Below, in pieces: positions 1-8,077 of a stretch of 52,715 bases of DNA. Source of the DNA: JAENVU01 sp046598395. Lineage in GTDB: Bacteria > Actinomycetota > Acidimicrobiia > IMCC26256 > JAENVU01. Under the pieces are notes generated by a model. That model did no database searches. It had not been told where the DNA came from and saw nothing but the letters and a program-made list of their open reading frames with translations. The stretch is from assembly GCA_046598395.1 (NCBI GenBank), contig JBKJIQ010000033.1:1-52715 (forward strand). Direction: 5' to 3'. Each line of letters starts with the position of its first letter. The stretch's first letter is position 1. Made by a program: the position numbers and the translations under genes.

Positions 1-1
1 A

Positions 2-106
2 CACCACGAGCAGTCCCGCATGATCCGCCGCTACATCGCCTGGCGGAACCGCAACGCCCACGACCGCGCACTCCGCGAAATCGTGAAACGCGCAAACGTT
101 GCCTGA
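2..106 (+). CDS. IS630-family transposase, C-terminal fragment (5' end outside window)
   Basis: An open frame enters from the left edge and ends with TGA at 104-106, giving 34 residues that end in LREIVKRANVA. The pattern RRYIAWRNRN followed by a basic tail is, from memory, the typical C-terminus of actinobacterial IS630/Tc1-type DDE transposases. The catalytic DDE residues lie outside the window, so intactness cannot be judged. The first TA dinucleotide after the stop is at 115-116; IS630 elements insert at TA, so the element's right end could be there, but no inverted repeat can be checked. The aldehyde dehydrogenase starts 65 nt downstream. Confidence 0.6.
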   Translation, partial: HHEQSRMIRRYIAWRNRNAHDRALREIVKRANVA

Positions 107-136
107 CACAGCACTAGCCCGAACCCCGCGAGCCTT

Positions 137-164
137 TTGCGAACCGGCAACGACGCCCTACCCT
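137..164 (+). promoter_or_regulatory. Candidate leaderless promoter of the aldehyde dehydrogenase gene
   Basis: TTGCGA (137-142) and TACCCT (159-164) are 16 nt apart, and the ATG at 171 follows the -10-like box by 6 nt. This fits transcription starting at or next to the start codon. There is no Shine-Dalgarno sequence before the ATG. It is a pattern match only. Confidence 0.4.
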
Positions 165-170
165 GGTGCG

Positions 171-1580
171 ATGACCAGCACCCTCGATCCAACCCTTGCC
201 CCCGCCTCAACTTCGGCGACCGTCAGCCGTGCTCGCGCTACCTTCAGCACCGGTCGCACCCGCCCCACGGAGTGGCGCAAGGCCCAACTCCGTGCACTGG
301 CGCGCATGCTCACGGAGCAGGAAGACGAGTTCCTGACCGCGCTCGCGCAGGACCTCGGCAAGCCGGCGCTCGAGGGCTACCTCACCGAAATCGCATTCGT
401 CCTGGCCGAGATCACCGAGACCCTCCGGCACCTCGATCGCTGGCTACAACCCACGCGCGCCACCGTGCCCGTGAAGCAGCAGCCCGGCCATGCTCGCATC
501 CACCGCGACCCGCTCGGCACGGTGCTCATCATCGGACCGTGGAATTATCCGATGCAACTGGTCCTCGCTCCGCTCGTGGGCGCGATCGCCGGTGGCAATA
601 CGGCGGTGATCAAGCCGTCCGAGGTTTCCCAGCACACGTCACGCGTGCTCGCTCGCCTCGTGCCGCAGTATCTCGATCCCGATGCGTTCTGCGTCGTGGA
701 AGGTGGCGTCACCGAAACCACGGCGTTACTGGAGGAACATTGGGACCACATCTTTTACACCGGCAACGGCACCGTCGGACGCGTGGTGATGGCCGCGGCG
801 GCAAAGCACCTCACTCCGGTCACCCTCGAACTCGGCGGCAAGAGTCCGGTGATCGTCGACGCCAGCGCGAACCTCGAGGTCGCCGCGAAGCGCATCGTGT
901 GGGGCAAGTTTCTCAATGCGGGCCAGACGTGCATCGCGCCGGACTACGTGCTCGTGGACCGTCGCGTCGAAGGCCCGCTACTCGCGCGCATGCGCGACGC
1001 GGTCCAAACGTTCTACGGCGCCAATCCAAGAGAGAGTCCCGACTACGGCCGTATCGTCAATGAGCGCCACTTCGACCGCCTCGTCCAGCTCGCCGACGGT
1101 GAAGGCGCCGGCGACATCGCCTTCGGTGGTGACCGCGATGCCGCTTCCCGCTTCTACGCGCCAACCGTCTTTCGCGGTACCGACGCGACGGCGCCGATCA
1201 TGGCCGAGGAGATCTTCGGACCGCTGCTCCCCACCATCCTGATCGACGATCTCGACGACGCGCTCAACTTCGTGACCGCGCGCGACAAACCGCTTGCGTT
1301 GTACCTCTTCTCCGAAGACCGCGAGGTACAGGAGCGGGTGGTGGCCGAGACCAGTTCCGGCGGCGTGTGTCTCAACGCCACGTTGTTCCACATCACGGTG
1401 CCGGGGCTTCCGTTTGGTGGCGTGGGCGAAAGCGGCATGGGCGCGTACCACGGGCGTGCCAGCTTCGAAACCTTCACCCACCGAAAGAGTGTCCTGCGCC
1501 GCCCCACCCGGTTGGACCCGAGCATCGCCTATCCGCCGTATTCCGCGGTGAAGGCGAAGCTGCTCCGCAAGCTCCTCTGA
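171..1580 (+). CDS. Aldehyde dehydrogenase (class 3-like)
   Basis: Oxidises an aldehyde to the acid with NAD(P)+ in the cytoplasm; the substrate is unknown. The 469-residue length fits the short, class 3-like branch of the ALDH superfamily. Visible landmarks are GPWNYP (about 122-127), the general-base Glu in ELGGKSP (Glu220), the catalytic Cys in NAGQTC (Cys254), EEIFGP, and the class 3-like C-terminal stretch GGVGESGMGAYHG. The frame opens at 99, but ATG 171 is preferred because homology begins there and a TACCCT box lies 6 nt upstream. It is monocistronic, convergent with the cold-shock gene, and separated from it by a hairpin at 1610-1640. Confidence 0.93.
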   Translation: MTSTLDPTLAPASTSATVSRARATFSTGRTRPTEWRKAQLRALARMLTEQEDEFLTALAQDLGKPALEGYLTEIAFVLAEITETLRHLDRWLQPTRATVPVKQQPGHARIHRDPLGTVLIIGPWNYPMQLVLAPLVGAIAGGNTAVIKPSEVSQHTSRVLARLVPQYLDPDAFCVVEGGVTETTALLEEHWDHIFYTGNGTVGRVVMAAAAKHLTPVTLELGGKSPVIVDASANLEVAAKRIVWGKFLNAGQTCIAPDYVLVDRRVEGPLLARMRDAVQTFYGANPRESPDYGRIVNERHFDRLVQLADGEGAGDIAFGGDRDAASRFYAPTVFRGTDATAPIMAEEIFGPLLPTILIDDLDDALNFVTARDKPLALYLFSEDREVQERVVAETSSGGVCLNATLFHITVPGLPFGGVGESGMGAYHGRASFETFTHRKSVLRRPTRLDPSIAYPPYSAVKAKLLRKLL

Positions 1581-1609
1581 CCCGACGCACCGGAGGCCGA
1601 CCGACTCCA

Positions 1610-1640
1610 CTCGACCCCCGACACCAGGCCGGGGGTCGAG
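1610..1640. terminator. Bidirectional hairpin between convergent genes
   Basis: CTCGACCCCCG (1610-1620) and CGGGGGTCGAG (1630-1640) form a perfect 11-bp stem with a 9-nt loop. It lies between the stop of the aldehyde dehydrogenase (1580) and that of the cold-shock gene (1664). No T tract follows on either strand, so it is a U-less intrinsic terminator or a 3'-end stabiliser. A smaller hairpin, CCAGA-GTG-TCTGG, follows at 1642-1654. Confidence 0.6.
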
Positions 1641-1663
1641 ACCAGAGTGTCTGGAGTTGTCGC

Positions 1664-1864
1664 TCAGGCGGCGGTGACGTTCTGAGCTTCCTCGCCCTTC
1701 TGACCGGGCGCCACATCGAAGTTCACTGCTTGACCTTCGGTGAGCGTCCGGTAGCCGTCCATCTGAATCTGTGAGTGGTGCACAAATACGTCGGGCTCGC
1801 CTTCACGCGAGATGAAGCCGAAGCCCTTCTCGGCGTTGAACCACTTCACGGTGCCTGTTGCCAT
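1664..1864 (-). CDS. Cold-shock domain protein (CspA family)
   Basis: A 66-residue single cold-shock domain, which binds single-stranded nucleic acid and acts as an RNA chaperone. RNP1-type KGFGFI and RNP2-type VFVHH motifs are present, and the start MATGTVKWFNAEKGFG is characteristic. ATG 1864 is chosen over the longer frame because the family begins there and AAGGAA lies about 8 nt upstream. It is downstream of the acyl-CoA dehydrogenase on the same strand, with 117 nt between them, so it probably has its own promoter. Its 3' end faces the hairpin at 1610-1640. Confidence 0.95.
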   Translation of the reverse strand: MATGTVKWFNAEKGFGFISREGEPDVFVHHSQIQMDGYRTLTEGQAVNFDVAPGQKGEEAQNVTAA

Positions 1865-1981
1865 GTGCTGATTTCCTTGCTTGGTACTTCGGGGCCGGCC
1901 GGGCGGCGAACCCTCGGACAAAACGGTAGCAGGATGGGCGGCTCTGAAGTCGCGGCTCGGGTCGACGCCGAGCCTGCTGCC

Positions 1982-3118
1982 TCACGATCGGGGTAGTCCC
2001 AGAATTCGCTCACCAATGATCGTGCGTTGGACTTCGCTGGTGCCGCCGGCGATCGATGCAGCCCGGCTCCAGAGCCACTGGCGCGACCACCGGTTGCGCA
2101 GCGGCGCCTCCGGACCAAGGATGCTCATCGCGGCCTCGGCGAGGTGCTGACTCATGTCGGTCCACAGGAGCTTCGTCACACTCGACTCCGGCCCCGGCAC
2201 CACACCCCGTCCGAGTCGCGACAACGTTCCCCAATTGTTCAATCGGAGTAACCGGAGTTCGATGAAGCTCTGCGCGAGCGCGTCCGCGATCTCAACGTCG
2301 TCGAGCCGCCCGCGCTCCGCCGCGAGGGTGTAAAGCTCATCGAGGAACACCTCGTGGACGACCTGCTCCTTGAAGGGGAACGCCGTACCGCGCTCGTGCG
2401 CGAGCGTCGTATTCGCGACCGCCCAGCCGTCATGGAGATTGCCGACAAGATGGGGCGTCGGCACGAAGACGTCATCGAAGAACACCTCGTTGAACTCAGC
2501 TTCGCCGGTGATCTGCACCAGCGGTCGCACCTCGATCCCCGGAGCCGTCATGTCGACGACCACATAACTGATCCCGCGATGCTTCGGGGCTTCCGGGTCG
2601 GTCCGCACGAGCGCAATCCCCCATCGGGCATATTGGGCATAGGACGTCCAGACCTTCTGGCCCGTGAGGAGCCAGCCGCCGTCGACCGGCTCGGCGCGAC
2701 TCGACAGCGCCGCGAGGTCAGACCCGGCACCGGGTTCACTGAAGAGCTGACACCAGATTTCCGCGGCGTCGAGAATGCGAGGCAGCCACTGTGCTTTCTG
2801 ATCGGCAGTCCCGTGAGCCAGCAACGTGGGTCCGGCGAGGTTGATGCCAACTCGATTCACCGGCTGGAGTGCACGCGAACTCGCGTACTCCATGTTGTAG
2901 AGCGCGACCTCCACCGGCGACGCGGCGCGACCTCCATATTCAACGGGCCATTGGACCCCCACCCATCGATCGGCTGCGAGCTTCCGCTGCCATTCCCGGC
3001 CCCACGCGATCTCCTCATCGAGGGAGGAAAACGCCGGCGGGAGCTCAAGATGCTCGTCCAGCCAGGCTCGAATCTCCGCGGCGAACCCGAGCTCAGAAGC
3101 AGTGAAGCTCAGATCCAC
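1982..3118 (-). CDS. Acyl-CoA dehydrogenase (FadE-type)
   Basis: FAD-dependent alpha,beta-dehydrogenation of an acyl-CoA (378 residues). The FAD/substrate signature CQLFSEPGAGSDLA and the C-terminal GGTSEVQRTIIGER motif are visible. The MCAD-type glutamate before GTS is replaced by Gly (IAGGTSE). The Glu in LAHERG sits where isovaleryl-CoA dehydrogenase has its base, so it is the likely catalytic base; this is inferred without an alignment. The start is GTG 3118, one nt after the ligase stop (TGACGTG); the open frame runs further upstream but overlaps the ligase gene. It is the last gene of the CoA-transferase, ligase, dehydrogenase operon. Similar FadE proteins act on fatty-acid, steroid or branched acyl-CoAs. 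Confidence 0.92.
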   Translation of the reverse strand: MDLSFTASELGFAAEIRAWLDEHLELPPAFSSLDEEIAWGREWQRKLAADRWVGVQWPVEYGGRAASPVEVALYNMEYASSRALQPVNRVGINLAGPTLLAHGTADQKAQWLPRILDAAEIWCQLFSEPGAGSDLAALSSRAEPVDGGWLLTGQKVWTSYAQYARWGIALVRTDPEAPKHRGISYVVVDMTAPGIEVRPLVQITGEAEFNEVFFDDVFVPTPHLVGNLHDGWAVANTTLAHERGTAFPFKEQVVHEVFLDELYTLAAERGRLDDVEIADALAQSFIELRLLRLNNWGTLSRLGRGVVPGPESSVTKLLWTDMSQHLAEAAMSILGPEAPLRNRWSRQWLWSRAASIAGGTSEVQRTIIGERILGLPRS

Positions 3119-3119
3119 G

Positions 3120-4835
3120 TCAGAGATCCCAGAATCGTTCGCGGTCGTAGCGAACGAAGGCTGCACGGAGCGCGGCTTCGTCCTCGCTCGTGAACCGGCG
3201 GTACGCATCGTCGCCGCGACCGCGCACGAACACCGGGTCATCGTGCACACGATCGGCGCGCCACTTCTCGTGCACGAGCGTGCGCTTCACGATCTTGAAC
3301 GTTCCTGTGGTCGGCGGCTCCGCGATGGTCCGGATGTAGCGCGGCCGCCACTTGGGACCAATGTCGGATTGTGCATCGAGCCAGATCGGGAACCGGTCCG
3401 GATCAAAGGCCACCCCCTCCGCGAGTACCAGTCCGGCCATCACCTGATCGCCCGCTTGATCGTCGGGCACGCCGTAGACCGCGGCCAGCACAACATCGGG
3501 GTGGGATCGCAACACCTCTTCGATCGGGCCGGCCGGGAAGTTCTCGCCGTCGACGCGTATCCAGTCGGCGGTGCGGCCGGCGAAGTACAGGTACCCGTCG
3601 GCGTCGATGTAGCCGAGGTCGCCGGACCAGTACCAGCCATTTCGAGTGGTCTTCTCGCTCGCCTCCGCGTTGTTGTAATAACCCTCGAACGGACCCGCGC
3701 CGGCAGTGTTGACGATCTCGCCGACCGCGTCCTCGGCGTTGGTCAACCGGCCGTCGCCATCAAACTCGGCGCGCGGCTTCTCGTGGCCATCGTCGTCGAC
3801 GACCTGCACGTTGGGCGTCACCTTCCCGAGCGCGCCGGGGCGCGGATCCGCGTCACGACTCACGGCCACGCCGCCTTCGGTCGCGCCGTACGCGTCGATG
3901 ACCTCCACTCCGAAGCGGCGGGCGAACCCATCCACGACCTGCGGCGAACCTTCGTTCCCAAACGCGATCCGGAGGGTGTTGTTCGCGTCGTCCGCCCGCT
4001 CGGGTTGGGCGAGAAGATACGCGAGTGGCTTGCCCGTGTAGTTGAAGTAGGTGGCGCCGTAGTGCCGCACATCAGGCAGCCATCCGGACGCGGAGAACTT
4101 GCGGGCGAGACCCACCGAGCACCCGGCCACCAGCGACGGCGCCCAACCCACCTGCACCGCGTTTGAGTGGAACAGCGGCATGCAGACGTAGCCCACATCG
4201 GCGGGACCGAGATCCATGATCATGCGCATGCGATTGCCCGTAACCATGAGCCGGCGTTGCGAACAAATCACGGCCTTGGGCGCGTCAGAGGTTCCACTCG
4301 TGAAGATCAACGCCCAGGGAGTATCGACGTCGGGATCGAGTCCGGGATCGCGCGCTTCGTGCGCGGCGAGTGCCGGTTCGAGTGTGTCTCCCACCACCAA
4401 CGCGGGCGGTAGCGCGTCCGCGACCGACGCGACGAGATCGTGATGGCGGGGTTCGGTGATCAGGAGGCCGCAGTCGGTGTGCGTCATGTCGCGCAGCAAC
4501 GGTTCGCCCCGGCGCGTGTGATTGAGACCGACGACCGCGCCGCCGACGAGCGCCGCGCCACCGAACGCGAACAGATACTCGGGCAGATTGTCGAGCAGGA
4601 TCGCAACGTGACGCGGCCGCCCTTCTGGCAACCGTTCGAGCAAGAGATTGGCCCAACGGCAGGACTCGGCGTAGTACTCGGCGTGCGTCCAGATTGCGTC
4701 ACCGAACCGGATCGCGGGCCGGTCGCGGATCCCGAGATCGGTCGCGTTGGTCCGGAGCAACGCCGCCGCGTTGGGCGCGGGGAGCGGCGCCTGTCCTGGT
4801 GCGGGCGCGGAATGCGGGCCCGTGGAACCTGACAT
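3120..4835 (-). CDS. Acyl-CoA synthetase (AMP-forming, FadD17-like)
   Basis: Activates a carboxylic acid to its CoA thioester through an acyl-AMP intermediate (571 residues). Seen: the phosphate-binding loop LIFTSGTSDAPKAVI, the A5-type region DAYGATEGG, the A7/A8 region SGDLGYIDADGYLYF followed by GRTADWIRVDGENF, and the C-terminal catalytic-lysine region TGTFKIVKR. The overall pattern recalls mycobacterial FadD17, although the N-terminus is somewhat longer. The ATG at 4835 is 22 nt after the CoA-transferase-like gene, and the stop is 1 nt before the dehydrogenase start, so the three are probably co-transcribed and translationally coupled. Substrate unknown; steroid side-chain or branched fatty acids are plausible. 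Confidence 0.9.
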   Translation of the reverse strand: MSGSTGPHSAPAPGQAPLPAPNAAALLRTNATDLGIRDRPAIRFGDAIWTHAEYYAESCRWANLLLERLPEGRPRHVAILLDNLPEYLFAFGGAALVGGAVVGLNHTRRGEPLLRDMTHTDCGLLITEPRHHDLVASVADALPPALVVGDTLEPALAAHEARDPGLDPDVDTPWALIFTSGTSDAPKAVICSQRRLMVTGNRMRMIMDLGPADVGYVCMPLFHSNAVQVGWAPSLVAGCSVGLARKFSASGWLPDVRHYGATYFNYTGKPLAYLLAQPERADDANNTLRIAFGNEGSPQVVDGFARRFGVEVIDAYGATEGGVAVSRDADPRPGALGKVTPNVQVVDDDGHEKPRAEFDGDGRLTNAEDAVGEIVNTAGAGPFEGYYNNAEASEKTTRNGWYWSGDLGYIDADGYLYFAGRTADWIRVDGENFPAGPIEEVLRSHPDVVLAAVYGVPDDQAGDQVMAGLVLAEGVAFDPDRFPIWLDAQSDIGPKWRPRYIRTIAEPPTTGTFKIVKRTLVHEKWRADRVHDDPVFVRGRGDDAYRRFTSEDEAALRAAFVRYDRERFWDL

Positions 4836-4857
4836 CCGCGTCAGACTACGCGGAACC

Positions 4858-6111
4858 TCAGCTCACCGCGCCCGAATCGCGCAACGCGTGGATACGCGCC
4901 GCGTCGTAGCCGAGGATGCCGGCCAAAACCGCGTCGGTGTGCTCCCCCACCGTGGGCGCCATCGTGGGAACGAGGGGTTCGGCCTCAACCATCTTTACCG
5001 GAAATGGCAACTGGTCTGCACCCACGGCCGCGGTCGGGAACCAGTCCATGCGCTCACGGAACTGCGGATCGTGGGCAACGGATTTCGGTGTATGACACGG
5101 CGCAATAGGGACGTCGACGTCGATCCCGAACTGCACCCATTCCTCCGTCGTCTTCGTGGCGAATATCTCGGTGAGCTGCGCTTGCAACTCACGATTGCCG
5201 CGAGCATGGTCGCCGTATTCCGAACCGGGCCACGTCTCGAACAGCTCGGTTCGGTCGAGCGCGTTGCAGAACTTCTTCCAGAAGTGCTGCTCGCTCGCCA
5301 TGAACAGGACGTGCCCGTCGGCCGAGCGATACACCTGGTACCGCACGCCGCCGCGCATACCTGCGATGGCGGGTTCGCGGCGCACGTAGTCGTCAGAGCT
5401 GTTACCCGTCACTTCGGTCTCCGGGCGTTCGTAGGCACGGTACGTCTCCTCGCGGTACCAGTCGAACGCGGCGGCCGCGTCGGACTGGGCGACCTCCATC
5501 TGCGCGCCGACTCCGGTGGCGCGCGCCTGAATCACGCCCGCGAGAATCCCCAACCCACCGAACAGCGGACCGGCGTTGATGCCGATCGAGACGTGATTCG
5601 GAATCGATGGATACCCCGCTTCATCAATCTCCGGTTCGAAGATGCCGGCCCACGCGTCGTACGCGATCCCATGGCTCGCGAGGTCTCGATAGGGTCCGGT
5701 GGCGCCGTATCCGGAGATCGTGCAGAACACGATTCGGGGATTGATCTCCTTGAGCCGGTCGTAGCCGACCCCACGCCGCGCCAGCCCACCCGGTCGCATC
5801 GCCTCCACTACCACATCGCTTCCGGCCACCAGTTCCTCGAACACCGCAACTCCGTCGGCCGACTTCAAGTCGATCGCGATGCTGTGCTTCCCGCGGTTGA
5901 TATGCAGGTGCATCAACGACACACCTTCGACGATGGGCCAGGTCATGCGCCGCACGTAATCACCCGATGGCGGCTCGACCTTGATGACTTCGGCACCCAG
6001 ATCGGCCAGGGCAGTGGTAATCGCGGCGGCACCGAGCATCGAGCACTCGATGATTCGGACTCCCGCGAGTGGTTGGGCAACACTTTGAGCAGTGGGATGT
6101 GACGTTGACAT
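4858..6111 (-). CDS. CaiB/BaiF (class III) CoA-transferase family protein
   Basis: A 417-residue member of the family III CoA-transferase/racemase fold. Seen: GVRIIECSMLGAAA at the N-terminus, GAEVIKVEPPSGD, the CoA-binding-type stretch NRGKHSIAIDLKS, SGYGATGPYRD, and SHGIAYDAWAG. By hand alignment to formyl-CoA transferase, the catalytic Asp (GDSNTG in Frc) falls on Ile in SIGINAGPLFG, so the normal aspartyl-CoA chemistry may be absent. ATG 6111 is used; an in-frame GTG lies at 6123, and neither has a clear Shine-Dalgarno. It heads the operon with the ligase and dehydrogenase, suggesting a role in loading or moving CoA on the same substrate. Confidence 0.85.
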   Translation of the reverse strand: MSTSHPTAQSVAQPLAGVRIIECSMLGAAAITTALADLGAEVIKVEPPSGDYVRRMTWPIVEGVSLMHLHINRGKHSIAIDLKSADGVAVFEELVAGSDVVVEAMRPGGLARRGVGYDRLKEINPRIVFCTISGYGATGPYRDLASHGIAYDAWAGIFEPEIDEAGYPSIPNHVSIGINAGPLFGGLGILAGVIQARATGVGAQMEVAQSDAAAAFDWYREETYRAYERPETEVTGNSSDDYVRREPAIAGMRGGVRYQVYRSADGHVLFMASEQHFWKKFCNALDRTELFETWPGSEYGDHARGNRELQAQLTEIFATKTTEEWVQFGIDVDVPIAPCHTPKSVAHDPQFRERMDWFPTAAVGADQLPFPVKMVEAEPLVPTMAPTVGEHTDAVLAGILGYDAARIHALRDSGAVS

Positions 6112-6194
6112 GGCCAGCGACACTACTGCTGCAACGTTTCCGAGTCCGACGAGACTGATGAGGCCGCACCGCTCCCTCGCAAGGAACTCGAACC

Positions 6195-6905
6195 ATGTTG
6201 AGCACGGTCAACGATCTCGATGCCTACGTCGCAACCCGCACGAGCTGGCACACCCTCGCCGAACGGGTGCTCGCCCCGGCCCGCCATCACTCCACGGGTC
6301 GGATCGGGCTGTGCCCCGCGCCCGGCGGATTCGCCACTCCGCCGTTTACAACGCCGGAGGCGCCGGGGAGAACGCTGAGCGTGGTGGGAAACGAACTGGT
6401 GAATACCACCGACCACGGCTCGCTCCGTCATACCGTCGTCACCCTGGGTGACGCCGCGGCGTTCGCCGGCGTCGACCCCCGCTCGGACACCGGCGTCTAT
6501 ACCCCGACCACATCCGGCGAGACCACCGCCGCACTTCCGATCGACCCGCACGCAGCGGCCGCGCTGGCCGACTGGTTCGAGTTCGGCCACCTGGTGCTCA
6601 CGGGATGGTCGGCGGCACACACCAGCTCCGCGCCATCACGCATCCAGCTCTGGCCGGAACATTTCGACCTCGCGCTCGACCTCGGGCCGGAAACCGGCCG
6701 CGCCAACTACGGCGCGTCCCCGGGCGACGCGACCCACGAGTTGCCGTACCTCTACGTGGGACCCTGGGTCGCGACTGACGACCCCTTCTGGCAGGGCACC
6801 ACCTTCGCGGCGCTGGATTATCACGAGTTCGTGCGTGCGCCCGACCCGGTCACACTCGCCCTCGACTTCCTCGCCCGCGGCTACGCGGTCGCCACCCAGG
6901 ACTGA
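6195..6905 (+). CDS. Conserved-looking hypothetical protein, 236 aa
   Basis: I do not recognise this protein. It has no signal peptide or membrane segment. It is rich in Thr, Ala and aromatic residues, with an acidic central part and a mixed alpha/beta look, ending in a helix-like stretch LALDFLARGYAVATQD. ATG 6195 has AAGGA about 9 nt upstream. It is divergent from the CoA-transferase operon (71-nt gap) and ends 51 nt before the TetR gene. Codon use and GC-rich third positions match the neighbours, which supports a real gene. Confidence 0.7.
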   Translation: MLSTVNDLDAYVATRTSWHTLAERVLAPARHHSTGRIGLCPAPGGFATPPFTTPEAPGRTLSVVGNELVNTTDHGSLRHTVVTLGDAAAFAGVDPRSDTGVYTPTTSGETTAALPIDPHAAAALADWFEFGHLVLTGWSAAHTSSAPSRIQLWPEHFDLALDLGPETGRANYGASPGDATHELPYLYVGPWVATDDPFWQGTTFAALDYHEFVRAPDPVTLALDFLARGYAVATQD

Positions 6906-6920
6906 GCGCGCGCCAAAGTC

Positions 6921-6949
6921 TTGACAGTATGACTGTCAGTTCTTAGGCT
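6921..6949 (+). promoter_or_regulatory. Promoter overlapping a TetR-type operator, leaderless start
   Basis: TTGACA (6921-6926), a 17-nt spacer and TAGGCT (6944-6949) form a good promoter, and the TetR ATG at 6957 lies 7 nt after the -10 box. The perfect palindrome TGACAGT-ATG-ACTGTCA (6922-6938) covers the -35 element and part of the spacer. Bound there, a repressor would block RNA polymerase, so autoregulation by the adjacent TetR protein is the simplest reading (inference). Confidence 0.65.
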
Positions 6950-6956
6950 CGGCGCC

Positions 6957-7628
6957 ATGCCGTCACCGAACGCATCCAAGATCGCGTTCCCCGCTCACGA
7001 CGATCCCGCCAACGATCCCGCCAACGGCGCCCCACTCGATCGACGCCGCCAGCGCACTGCCCGGGGTCGCAACGGCGTGGTCGAAGCACTCCTCGAGCTG
7101 TACAACGAGGGTAACTCCCAACCGGGCGCCGCCAAGATTGCGGCCAGGGCCGGCGTCTCGGAGCGCTCCATCTTTCGCTACTTCGATGACCTGGAATCGC
7201 TGGCCGCCGCGGCCATCGAGTTGCAATCCACTCGCGTTGGCGCCGCCTTCGCTCCCCCGGAAGCCGCTGGATCGCTCGAGCAGAGGATTCGGGCGCTCGT
7301 GAGTCAGCGGTTACGGATCCACGATGCATCGGCGATGGTGGCGCGTGCAGGTGCATTCCTCGAGCCTCGGTCGCCCACGGTGGCTCGAGCATTTCGGTTC
7401 CGCCGACAGGTCATGCGCAGTCAGATCAAGTCTCAGTTTGCACTCGAACTCGAAACCGTGGGTGAGCGCGACCGCGCCGAGCTGCTTGACGCGCTCGATG
7501 CCATCAGCGGTTTCGAGCACCTCGAATTCCTTCGATCCGTGGCCGGACACTCGCGTACGCGAACCGCCACGTTGACCATTCGTACCCTGATGGCACTGCT
7601 GAGCGTCGACCCTGATGGAGTGGCATGA
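6957..7628 (+). CDS. TetR-family transcriptional regulator
   Basis: A 223-residue protein with an N-terminal helix-turn-helix: ALLELYNEGNSQ leads into AAKIAARAGVSERSIFRYF, the usual TetR recognition-helix layout with the xxRYFxxLE ending. The C-terminal ligand-binding half is helical and lineage-specific. About 35 low-complexity N-terminal residues (DDPANDPANGAPLD) precede the DNA-binding domain. The stop overlaps the DUF1330 start (ATGA at 7625), so it is the first gene of a plus-strand operon and probably represses it through the palindrome at 6922-6938. The ligand is unknown. Confidence 0.9.
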   Translation: MPSPNASKIAFPAHDDPANDPANGAPLDRRRQRTARGRNGVVEALLELYNEGNSQPGAAKIAARAGVSERSIFRYFDDLESLAAAAIELQSTRVGAAFAPPEAAGSLEQRIRALVSQRLRIHDASAMVARAGAFLEPRSPTVARAFRFRRQVMRSQIKSQFALELETVGERDRAELLDALDAISGFEHLEFLRSVAGHSRTRTATLTIRTLMALLSVDPDGVA

Positions 7629-8077
7629 CCGATCACGTGACACCGACTGATGAGGACCTTGCGTTCACCGCGCAACGCGCCGGAGAGGATGCCGAGCCGG
7701 TCGTAATGCTGAACCTCAATCGCTACCGCGAACGCGCCGAGTACCCGGCCGATACCTCAGATGCGATCGACACCAACGTGAGCGGACGCGAGGCCTATCT
7801 GCGGTACGGGGTCGTTGCCTTCGGAGCGATCCACCATGTTGGCGGCGAGATTCTTTGGGCCACCGACGCCGCAGAGACCGTGATCGGTTGCGACCATGAC
7901 GACTACGACGAGGTCGTCGCGGTTTGGTACCCGAGCCGATCGGCGTTCCTGAGACTCGTGGAGTTTCCCGGCTATATGGAGGCGCATGTGCATCGTGAAG
8001 CCGCGATCGAGCAAGCAACCCTCATTGCCACCCGCGGCGAAACCACCGCTCGGTTGACGCACCCGTTCGCATCATGA
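7625..8077 (+). CDS. DUF1330-like dimeric alpha/beta-barrel protein
   Basis: A 150-residue protein. VVMLNLNRYRERAEYP near the N-terminus, YLRYGVVAFGAIHHVGGEILW in the middle, and VVAVWYPSRSAFLRLVEFPGYMEAHVHREAA are the typical segments of DUF1330-type proteins of the dimeric alpha/beta-barrel superfamily (string broken here at family motifs). No enzymatic role is established for these. It overlaps the TetR stop by 4 nt and the next gene by 4 nt (both ATGA-type), so it is translationally coupled on both sides. Confidence 0.75.
   Translation: MTDHVTPTDEDLAFTAQRAGEDAEPVVMLNLNRYRERAEYPADTSDAIDTNVSGREAYLRYGVVAFGAIHHVGGEILWATDAAETVIGCDHDDYDEVVAVWYPSRSAFLRLVEFPGYMEAHVHREAAIEQATLIATRGETTARLTHPFAS

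Noticed and set aside
1982..3118. Acyl-CoA dehydrogenase as catalytically dead because the C-terminal Glu is missing
   Set aside because: A Glu in LAHERG occupies the alternative base position known from isovaleryl-CoA dehydrogenase, so activity is plausible.
4747..6102. Plus-strand ORF (451 codons)
   Set aside because: It is antisense to the CaiB/BaiF gene and shows no recognisable domain.
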